From positions 8,657,411 through 8,721,410 of the forward strand of contig NC_087073.1 in the NCBI RefSeq assembly GCF_026151205.1: a stretch of 64,000 nucleotides of DNA, in the 5' to 3' direction. This DNA comes from Bolinopsis microptera (taxonomy: Eukaryota > Ctenophora > Tentaculata > Lobata > Bolinopsidae). The position numbers and the translations under genes are program-made. Positions 43,101 through 55,100 of the stretch are shown here, piece after piece; position 1 is the stretch's first letter; each line of letters begins with the position of its first letter. Under the pieces are notes generated by a model that had not been told where the DNA came from, searched no databases, and saw only the letters and a list, made by a program, of their open reading frames with translations.

Positions 43101-46100
43101 CGTAAATAAGTAGCTGCAACATTATCCTGATCTGAATGTTACCACTACCAGTATCGCAGTTATATTCTTTTCGGCCAGTATGGCAATTGGCAAATGCACA
43201 AAGTACAAACCCCTTCAAAAATTTAACGACGTGGTCTCAGGTTGAGTTGGTTGGTACAACGTCTCCGGAAGCAGATTTCTCTGGACTACCAGCGAGCACA
43301 CAACAGGATTGCATTCGACAGCGTGGCCCACACCCTACCCGGCTCCTTTACTTATGTAACTATCCCTGACGTCCCTGAGATCTGTAAAAGTGCTGCTAGG
43401 ATCGATATTCCCAAATATCCCTTCCACAGACAGTTTGACAGTTTCATCTTCAACTCTTTTCTAACCAGACCCGAGGCTATCATGTCCTTGGGGGATGTGC
43501 GCGCTGAGTGCAACAAAGTAAGTATAATTCAATTTGAGAAAAATTTTACCAGACAAAAATACGAATATGGTAATGTTTTCGTTTTTTCATAATGGGAGAT
43601 TTTAATGTTCCGCATCTTAACTTAATTCTAATCAGGTATCGAGCAAGGATTTGTTCCAGACTCAGATCACGAAGTCCATGAGACTTGAAGAGTTTGAACA
43701 AACTCAGAATCAGAGCTGTATGCAAGTCCAGTCCTACCTCAAGGACACGTGGCTGACAACACTTTGTACCCGAGTCACTAGCTCGCTCAGAGATGTAGGA
43801 AAGGGCTGGTTCAACATAGAGGAGAATAAGTGGGAGGTTTACGAGATCTCTAAACTTCGCAAGTTCATGGAACTCGTCAAATTCGCCATGCAAGATTCTC
43901 TAAGGTAACTTTATATTGTTTTTATTACCTCTAGTTCAGTTATGTATCGTCCGATGGACCGCCGCGCTCTATATGTCAATATAATTAGCTGTCATTTTAA
44001 CTTAAATGTTCCTTTATCAGATATCTAGTGGAACAATCGCTGGAAGAATTTGCCCACATTATCACAGACACAACTATATCGGTGATGGAACTCAAAGAGG
44101 GCATGGAATGGCCTCACAAGGGTAACCTTGCCGTGTCCCCCTACCAACCCCTCAAAAACCCCCTCTTTGTCATTGATCTGATCCTGGATCAGGAGGGTAT
44201 CAGATACTCTACCCCACTGGAGAATTTCGAGTCGACCATTGTCAGCGTGTTTGACAGAGGAATATTCGTTACTCAGTCCATACCCCAACTTGAGAAGGTG
44301 TGTAAATTGAACTTTAATTGAAAACGCTTATTTCGAATAGAGCTAATGAATATTATTATAAAGATCTTGTTTGAAGGGAATAACTTTTCAGAAGTGTCTT
44401 TAGTATTAGCTTCAGCATTCTGCCTTTCATAAAACTTATCTGCCTGTCAATAAAGTTCCTAAAGTATTTCATTCTAGCAAAACTGATCAAAGGATCAAAA
44501 TTACTCCGCAAAACAAAACAGAAAACTTCAATCAAAGCAATCACATGATAGCTAGTAAAATAGCTTTTTAAATCCAGGAATATTTCCTTTTCCACAGTTC
44601 CTCTATAATTCACATCTATCCTTGTATACCAGTACATCTTTATACCTCGTAAAACTAAGACTGGTAAAATAAGAGATAGGTTCACAGCAATTGTCATTGA
44701 TTCAACGACGACCACTCTTCGTTCTATTCTACGATTCCACATCACTTGCCGTTGACATAAAAGCGAACACATAAGATATAACAGACATAGTACCATTGAA
44801 ACCACTGGAACAGACAAAAGTATTATTTCTGTTGAGAGCAAAAGGACTGTTATCTTGTTCCTGCTTCCTTTCTTGAATACACAGCAATACATGTCCTTCT
44901 CGTCGGAGAAAAGCTCCATGTTTCCGTTTGATAGAAACACCAAATTCACAGAGGTTGTCGTGATAAAATAGATCAGACATACGATAATAACATACGTTAG
45001 TCTCAGTTTAACTCTCGATTCAGCCAGAGCTAATGTCCGGAAAGTAGTTGTGATACCTAATAATACCACAGTTAGTTTTTGTAACGGATGCCATGTCCAT
45101 ACCCAAAATTTACAAAACCAACTTATCTGATGATTGTTAAAAACCGCATCCACCATGGCAAGTGTAAGTGCGCTCAAGCAGATTAGAATGTTAACAGAAC
45201 CAATTACTTGACTGAGAACCTTGAAGAGGAACCCGTGAGGAGATCTTGACTGACTGTGTCTCGCTGTAAACCAGAAAGCTAAAGTATTGGACACCACACC
45301 CCAAATACAGAACAATCCCAGTAGGATAGCAACAACGTAGCCGTTAGAAAGTGATGGGTAAATGTACCAGTGTTTCATCGTCATAAGTAGTGGAGTAGAG
45401 TCGTAGGTACAGAAGCTCAAGCATGCGGCAACGGCCAAGTCGTAAATTTGGCAAACGAACTGGAGACAGGCTAGGTAATGGAGATGGACAATGTGGATAT
45501 TTGATAAACAATGTGGTTGTACCTCAATAATCAGTTACTCACATTACATATCCATGTAAAGTGTAAACCTTTTCTCGGTGTACTAACTGCCAAACTCTCT
45601 CTCTCTCTCTTTGATCATTTTACAATTACAGCAACTCACCAGCTGGCTACTGACCAGAAAGCTAACGTGCTCTTATAATGTCCACCTGTAAAACTGGAAC
45701 AAAAGAACATTGTTCATTATTCATTAAGTAACAGGACTAGTAGACCGAATATCACATTATTACGTGTCAATATATAGAATTCAAGTCACGCCAGGAACTG
45801 CCATTATCTGAATATTCTGAACTTCTAAACTCATTTCCACGGCTCTTAACAATTTCAGAGGGTTATGAGCAAGCTGTTCTGGGCGGGATGTCCCATGCTG
45901 GAGAGTGTTGGAGCACACGAACCCCACGTGGAGATTCTGCGAAGCAAGATCCGTAAGGGCATCACCCAAGCTCTTATTCCCCTGAGGGCTTATCTGAAGC
46001 GGTACGAGAAGTTCAGACCTCTCGCCGAGCTCAACGTGGCGGATTATTTGAAGTAAGTTTTCATGTTTGCCACTCCTTTCTAATATCATTTGGCCCTAAT

Positions 46101-49100
46101 AAGGGAAAAATAATAAAAACGTTTGCACACGGACTTATTATATGGGCCTCCCAGCTCCCTGTAGTTTACTTTAGTTTAAATATTTATGCTTACTTATCAT
46201 GTGGCATATTCACATGATATATAATATATAATTCATTTATCATACAGTGGTATAATGAAAAGATCCGGAATGACTTCGGATAGTAGGTATTATGCACTCT
46301 CCATCGCGTCGTGATTTACTAACCTTGGCCTTTTTATGACACTACGAAAAAATTGTTCTATTTTCCTCAATTCTTACAGTTTCATGACTTAAGACCTATG
46401 CTAAGATCAATCAAAGACTTGAAATGTACTTGTGCCTCAATTCTTGATCAAAAATGGCATTTCTGCCAAATTTAAACCTTTCTACAGCAATTTACTTATA
46501 CACCTTGGGTCAATAGGTCAAATACTGACCACCTCTGAAAAAGAGGTGACGAATCGATTTTGATTTTAAAATACTTTGTGTTCAAGTAAGCCTCAATTCA
46601 GCGAATAGTGGTAGTTAGCAGACTGGTCTTGCTTTCTCATGATACGTTCTTATTCTTAACTTATTCTACTGACTCATTGTACATAGCTTCTTTACAATCT
46701 ACAAAACCATGTTCTAATCCCCACCATCTAGATCATATCTCACCCGCAGATCCATCATGGAGAAGGACATGTCAGCTTACGACGTGAAACGAGAGATTGA
46801 GATACACCAACAGGAGAAAGAGAGTCTAGAGGCGGATATACCTAGCTCTATTGTTATTGGGCCCTTCTGGATTAACTGTGACACGGTCAGGAATTTCCTT
46901 GTTAAGAAGAGGAGAGAGTTGGCTAAGGCTGTTTTGGAGTTACTGGCCAAGAAACTTAGGACACAGACTGAAGAGGTTTGGACATTGATTTATATTAGTT
47001 TTTTTTTTCTGCAAATCAGACTTTCTTTCTGATTAAGATAAGGTTACTGAAAGTAACTGTTACGATCAAAACACAAATATTTTAATACTCGATGCTTAAT
47101 TTTTTGATATACTTTAAGGTTAATTTCTTCAGATCTGTGAAGAGTTCAAGGTGGTATCCCGGAAGCTTTTCGACAGACCAAACGCGATCGAGGATGCTGC
47201 TGAGATGCGAGAGTACATCCGGTCATTACCGGACACTATCACTCAGAACCAACAGAAGATCGATAAGGTCATGTCAGATTATGAGCTTCTAGAGGACTTC
47301 TATTACAACTTGTCCACTGATGATTTTAACGCAAAGTAAGACATGTTTATGTTGTTCGTTTTGGTCATTGCTGTGTTTAAACTATTGATGCATGGTAGCC
47401 CATAATTAATTATACAATATACATGTTGGCATGTATTACCCGCTTGTGTCTCTAGATTAGATGATAATTTATGTTTTTTTTTGGTTCAATGTCCAATCTT
47501 GTAATAGCAAATTTATGAACTTCTTTTTACAATCAGATGGACATGCTTCGCGTGGCCAGCAAAGATAGATGACCTGATCGATCGAACGAACGAGAATCTG
47601 ACTCAAGACGAGGAGAGATTCTCTAAGATTCTGTCGTCTGACCAGGCCAACTTCGAGGATAAAATGGATTCTCTGCAGATGACTGTCGCAGGTAAATTTG
47701 ACATTTATCTTTTAAAAAATTCAAAGTATTCAATTCTCGTGCCATGATATAATACGAATTATCCCAAAATTGAATTCATATTTTGTTCGCCAATTTTGTA
47801 CTTGAATTGATCACAATCTTGATATCAGGTTTCTCGGGCCACTCGGACATCAACAAGGCTCTTGAGATAAGTCTGGATGTTAAGAGAATCAGTAACCAAC
47901 TTAAAGAGTGCCAGACTTTGGCCCAACTTTACAACCAGCGAGAACGATTGTTTGGTACTCCTGTTACTCAGTATGACAAGGTATTTATTATTAAGACTTT
48001 AGTTTTCGTTTAATCATTTTAATTGTCAATATATTTTTAGATGAGCTGACCGAATATCTAACGCCTAATAACTACCAGTACGGATAGTTTAAGGGTTAGG
48101 GGAAACAGTACGGATTCGGTCAGTTAGGGATTCGGTCCGCTACCCAATTCTTATCACATGGTAATATCTCAGCGCAAGCGATAGAATAACCAGCAAAAAT
48201 CTATAAGAAAAAGATAACACCAATGTAGAATGTAATAGGTATGATGTATCATTTTTATTCTGGACACTTTACAGCAATTAACAAATCAGCTTCCAGAGTT
48301 GATCAAACCCAAAATCACTGTCACGTATCGAGACAAATATACCTCCACACTCGTATCCAGGTCTTCTTGGTAATGTTAATATAGGTCTTCTTGGTCGTCC
48401 CATTAATGGCAGGGTGTAATTCTGATCGCTCTAGTTGTAATGATTAGTAGGAAGTTTGCTGTCGTATTATCATAGGAGTGGGTGCAAAACAAAGAACCAA
48501 CTCAAAATTATAGTGAATCTATCCGGAGCTCTCTGCAGCGCTTTGTTTTTAGCTGAAAATACAAATTGTTGGTTTTTTAGTTAATACTGATTTCGGAAGT
48601 ATGATTTGACGCTTTTATGTCGTGATCATCGAACATAATATTACGATTATAAGTATTTTACAATTACTCACAGATGCATATTGGAGATCCTCTCATCGGA
48701 TCAGGAATTAACTCTCCATCATGGCACACAGCCGTTTCCCCGCCATTGTTGATGTTATAGGTATCAAAAGAACAAAACAGCTTCAACTCGGTGCCGTGAT
48801 CTACCGGCAAGAGTGGGTCAGTCCTTACTTTCTTCGGTAGTGGCTCTGAACATTCGACTGAAAAGATGAACACTTTATGCTGTGGTCATTCTTGCTAATA
48901 TTCCCAATACCATAATTCCAATAAATATTGATTTAAATTATTGGCCCGGCTATAACAAATTATGTGGTCAATACCACGACATTCTGGTGGTACTTCTCCC
49001 TCTGTCTGTACCAAACGACCATCTATACAGGTCGCTGTCTTCGCTCCGTTGTTCATTTGCCCGTTAGAGCAGGCCAAGTGGAGCTTCTGGCCGTGTTCTA

Positions 49101-52100
49101 CTGGTAATCTGGGTGATGTGATCACGTGAACCCACTCACTATTAGGCACGTGACAGGCGGCTGAAAAGATTATTCTTGTTAACGGTTAAGACTAGGCAAG
49201 CAAGGCGAATAGTGAAGCTACTTGCATTTACGGATGCATCGATATTTAGTCTCGTATAAGTCTAAAGAATTAGCAGAAAATTACATTTACTTTAATGATC
49301 AGTACAAGAAAATTACAATGTATATTTCCCGGATCTAGAAATTCTAGATTAGATATCGGTCTGCCATATTATATAGCTGTGTCAACACGTCACCTACCTG
49401 TAATATACTACATAGAGTTAACAGTACCTACCTACAGAACAGCTATACGCTAAGTTGATGTGAAGTCCAGTTTCACTTCTAGTCCTAGTTTCATTTTCAC
49501 CTCCAGTATCAGTTTCACCTCTAGTCCTAGTTTCACATTCATCTCTAGTTTCAGTTTCACCTCTAGTCCTAGCTTCACTTTCACCTCTATTCCTAGTTTT
49601 ACTTTCACCTCTAGTCCTAGTTTCACTTTCATCTTTTATAATCCTAGAAATAGAGAGAGGACAAAGGGTGTCAAATGTGGAGGTAGAAATGTTGACCACA
49701 CATTCAAGTTGGTTCTCGCAAACCTGCCTCACAATCTGAAAAAATGTTTGCTAATAGATATTGCTAATAGATTAGATTGGAATTGATTTAACTTGCCCAC
49801 CCCCCCCCCCCCCCCCCCCCCCCCCCCCATTCCTCATTTCATGCATAGTTGGCAAACATCTGTGTATTACTTAAGCGAAGATAATATGATTTATCATATT
49901 AACCTGTGTAGAGTTGTCAGATTTGCAGCCAGTTACTTCAGCATTCAGTTCTGCAAGTGAATTTCTAATATACGATTTTATTCCCACTGCAAATGTTGCG
50001 GCACGAATTTTGATTTTTCCACTTTTACATACGATCTGTACAGACGAATCCTGGTGAACAACTTTATGTATGACACTGTTAACCGGCACCTCTGCTGTCG
50101 GTGTTGCAGTTAATACTGGCTCCACCACCCCAGCACTCCCTGCTGAAATCAATTTTACTTTAATAAGGGGTCATTTTATAAGGGGTCACCGGCAAATAAA
50201 TTAGAAGACCCAGTTTCCACACAGTTAACCGATCAGCGCGCCCAGTCGACCAAACAACAACTCTTTCCAGGTCGTATGACAATATTTATTACAATTTCGC
50301 TAAAGCAGAACTGAATTTAGAATATTTTTGATAAGGTGATTTTAAGTGGGTGTAACCATGCAGAAATTCTTTTTTGAACTGGAAATATTGAAACTAATAA
50401 ATTAGTTGTTACTCACTCCTGTAGTCCATGCAGCGTTCGCATGTGCAAAATTGTGCTGCAGGTTCACCTCCGCACCATCCCTCTGGACAGCAGCAGCTAA
50501 AACCATATGGGTCGTCAGGATTGCACTGAGCTGGATTACCGTTGGAAAGAGGAAAGTTGGTTCCACATCGCCCGTCTTCTCTCCACATTGCTGTAATTAA
50601 ATCTTGAGATAAACACAAATTTTACTGGGTTTCACCACTTACGATTGAATTTCTCTACCATTGAATACAATGACCAATTTAACTGCATTTAAGCCATCTT
50701 CCTGTCGATAACAAGTAAATAATTGATAGAAAATTACATTGTGCGTAAATTTATCAATTTAATTTATCAATCGACTTAATTCAAATCCGTATATTAATTA
50801 TTATGTATATTAATATATAGCAGCATCAGCTAAACTCACTCTGATTTGGAGCTGGACCTGGGTTGAAGAGCAATAGGTCGAGGAGAAAAAATGCGCTCTG
50901 TAAAACATCCACCATTGTGATACAGCAATGGGAGCAACCTCAAAATAATAACATTTTTTGTCCGATGAACCATCAAAAGAAAGGGACACTTTACTTTATC
51001 GTGACGAAAATCACAGCAATCTGATAGAGCATAATATATTTTTGTTTAAATATAAGAATAACCTTTTCTAGCCTTTCTAGTAGCTGCATCACTATACAGT
51101 AACCGTGGTTGGACAGAGCATTGTCAAGCCAACACTACATTTTCAATGGTTATTACAAGATCGCTACCACGGTGTCCTTCAATCAAATTAAGAAATATGA
51201 AGTTGGCACCTATAAGATAACTCAATCTCCCTCACAAACGATCCCAGCTAATTCCACAATATCGTCCACAGGTCAACAAACTCATTCGAGAGTTTGAACC
51301 TTACAAGAACTTGTGGACGACAACGGCTGACTGGCAGAAGTGTCACGAGTCCTGGATGAACGAGCCTCTCAACAAGATAGATCCTGAGTTTCTGGAGCAA
51401 AACATCTCGACCAGTTACAAGACAATGCACAAGTGTATCAAGGTGTTTAAAGATAACCCTGGCTGCCTGGCTGTTGCCCAAGAGATCAGGCACCAGTTGG
51501 AGGAGTTCAAACCTAAAGTTCCTCTCATACAGGGTCTTAGGAACCCTGGTATGAGGAACAGGCATTGGGAGAGTTTGTCTGATGATATCGGTACGTGCGA
51601 CATTCCATTTTTGGTATAATTTGTTTTCTCCCTATCAAATATGACTGAACAGATATTCTTCAATTTGAAAGATTTGCAACTTTTCAAACAGCATATTTTA
51701 AATTTTCACCACAAACATTTGACAGGAATCGTAGTGAAACCGAAGTCGTCCCTGACGTTCAGCAAATGTCTTGATATGGGACTCATGGACCACGTGGACC
51801 AGATTGCCAAGATAGCCGAGGTTGCTGGAAAGGAGTTCGCTATTGAACAATGCCTGGAGAAGATGGAGAAAGACTGGGCGCCTGTTAACCTCGAGGTTGT
51901 TATTCAAATTTAACTTGTTTATTCAATTTTGCCGTTTATCTGATAAAAATTACGCTGAAAACTAATCTTTATAATGCTTAATAATACTTATGAAATATGG
52001 TCTAAGTAGGTTTTTCATACGGAGAATTTGTGCTACCATATAGAAGATTTCATTGAAGATTTCTATTTAAAGCTCGATCATGTTTCAAACAAAGGAAATG

Positions 52101-55100
52101 CCTATCTTATCATAAATAATTAACTGTAACTAAATGTTTCAGATCCTGGCCTACAAAGAGACAGGTACGTACATCATGAAGGCAGCGGAGGAGATTTCGC
52201 AGCTTCTTGACGATCACATCGTGATGACCCAATCCATGTCGTTCTCACCCTACAAGAAGCCGTTTGAGAACCGCATCATGAACTGGGAGAGCAAGTTGAG
52301 GATGACACAGGATGTGATGGAGGAGTGGGCTACCTGCCAGAGAGCCTGGCTGTATCTGGAGCCTATCTTCTCCTCTGAAGATATCAACCGGTATGTTAAG
52401 CAGTTATTTCTAACACTGAACATCGTAACCTTCTCTCTGCCAACATTTTATTTTATATGTAAGTATTTTGGAGTAAGCTGATAATGGTATGATATGGTGC
52501 ACTGTGACCACTTTTTCCCCTTTTCAGACAACTGCCAGTTGAGAGCAAACGTTACCAAACAATGGACCGAATGTGGCGCAAGATGATGGCAATGGCTGCA
52601 AACAATCCCAACGTTATTACATTCTGTCCAGACGCTAGACTCCTTGAGAACTTCAGGGAATGTAACAAGCTTCTGGAACAAGTCCAGAAGGGTCTCAGTG
52701 AGTATCTGGAGACGAAGAGAGCTTCATTCCCCAGATTCTACTTCTTGTCTGATGATGAACTCCTCGAGATCCTGTCTCAAACCAAGGATCCAACTGCTGT
52801 ACAACCTCATCTCAGAAAGTGCTTCGAAGCTATTGCCAAAGTATGTGATTATAATGAATTATTACATATTTACAAAACACGAAGTATAACATGAGAATAG
52901 GTGATATAATAAGGATTGAAAAACAACAAAATTTTGTTGCAGCATCGCTCAGAATCTAACAAATACTTGTCTCAGCTTACTTTCCAAGAAGATCTCAAGA
53001 TCACAGCGATGCACAGTATGGACGGAGAAAGTGTTCCGTTCTCTGAAACTCTGTACCCAACTGGTAACGTAGAGGATTGGTTGCTGGAGGTGGAGCGGGT
53101 TATGAGGCAGAGCATCTTAGAGTCCGTCAAACTCTCTGTAGAGGATTATCCTAGGGTAAGGGATAGATTGTCTTCAAATACTGCTTCGATCTAATTAATT
53201 TAATTAATTGTTTGAAGATTCAACTTTCAACATGGCCTATTTATCTTGTACGCTCAGAACTAATGCTGATCCCTTAGAACAATCCTCAGACCGCTCGAAC
53301 AGAATGGGTGTTGAACTGGCCAGGTCAAGTAGTAATCGCTGGGTGTCAGATCTTCTGGACCAAGGAGGTGACGGAAGCTATTGAGGGTAATGATCTCCCG
53401 GGGTACTATGACAAGCTAATGGACCAGCTGGCCGACTTAGTGAACCTTGTTCGAGGAAACTTGAGTGCTATTTGTAGAGCGGTTATGTCTGCCCTTATTG
53501 TGGTGGAGGTAAGACTAAATCATGTGACCTAAAATTAAATAAACAATTCTACTTACTCATTTGATTTGTTCTAATGATGGGGGGGTCCAACCCGATGTCC
53601 GATATGAGGGTTGATGAGGCCAAAATCGGAATCGGAAAAATCGGAAAAATCGGAAAATTGAGAAATTTTAGAGAATCGATCTCTAAAACCTCTCAGAAGT
53701 GAGGAAGTGATAAAAAACCCCTACATATGCTATATTGTTATGAGAAAACGAACTAATTAGACATTCCAATAGTATGTTTTATGTGTTTTTCCACTGCAGG
53801 GGCTAGTATGCTCACTACTAGTTGGAGTTGTTATGTACTCCCAGACCCGAGTGCTTTGGCCTCTTGACGTGAGATCGATTGTTTCTGCTCATTAATTTTA
53901 TCCCTGTTACTTGTTATTATGTATTAGTACAACACTAGGGTTATATTTTGTGGTCCGGTCTTTAAACATACCATAATATCACTAGTACACTGCACCTTAA
54001 ATGTATAGTCAAGTACATTTGTATCGTAACACATGCTTGGCTGGGGGATCATGTTTTGTGTCCGTTCGGTACCCTGTATTTTCAAAACGGACAAAAAGTA
54101 GGGCGGACAAAAACAGACAAAACATTTAGATGTCCTCCTCCTCCTCCTCCTAAGTCTTCCTCCTCCTGAGTCCTTCTCCTCCTCAGTCCTCTTCAGTCCT
54201 CTTCCTGACTCCTCGTCCTCGTCCTCGTCCTTCTCCTCAGTCCTCCTCACCCTCCTCCTCAATCCCCTTCTCCTCCTCAGTCCTACTCCCAGTCCTCCTC
54301 CTTCTCCTTCTCCTTCTCCTTCTCCTCCTCCTCATCCTCATTTCTCCTCCTGATCCTCCTTCTCCTCCCCATCAGTTCTCCTTAGTCCTCCTCATAGTCG
54401 TCCTCCTCCTCCTGAGTCCTTCTCATCCTCCTCCACCTCCTGAGTCCTCCTCCTGAGTCCTCATCCTCCTCCTCAGTCATCATCCTCTTCCTCCTGAGTC
54501 CTCCCCCAGTCCTCCTCCTCCTTCTCCTCCTCATCCTCCTCCTCCTTCTCCTCCTCATCAGTCCTCATCCTCTGTCCTCCTCATAATCGTCCTCGTCCTC
54601 ATCCTCGTCCTTAGTCCTCCTCCTCCTTATCCTCCTCCTCAGTCCTCCCCCAGTCCTAATCCTCCTCCTTCTCCTCCTCCTCCTACTCCTCCTCATCCTT
54701 CTCCTCTTTCTTCTCCTCCTAATCATTCCTCCTCCTCAATCGTCCTCCGCCTCCTCCTCGTCCTTAGTCCTCGTCCTCTTCAGTATTCCTCCTCAGTCCT
54801 CCTCAGTCCTCATCCTCCTCATCCTCCTCCTCCTCCTCAGTCCTCCTCCTCATCCTCCTCCTCCTTCTCCTCTTCCTTCTCCTCCTAATCAGTCCTCCTC
54901 CTCAGTCGTCCTCCTCCTCTTCATTAGCCCTTGTCCTCATCCTCCTAGTCCTCGTCCTTAGTCCTCGTCCTCATCCTCCTCAGTCTTCCTCCTCAGTCCT
55001 CATCAGTCTCATCGTCCTCATCCTCCTCCCCAAGTCCTCCTCTTCCTCAGTCCTCCCCCAGTCCTCCTTCTCATCCTCCTCATCCTCTTCAGTCGTCATC

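Noticed and set aside
44729-44980. Separate ORF inside the nested receptor
   Set aside because: Alternate-frame shadow of the seven-transmembrane receptor exon.
48285-48430. Terminal exon of the lectin gene reading [10 protein letters not shown] and an ECGG tail, followed by AATAAA
   Set aside because: Attractive because of the polyadenylation signal, but joining it in phase 1 from the exon ending at 48672 creates an immediate stop, so I left the last exon open.
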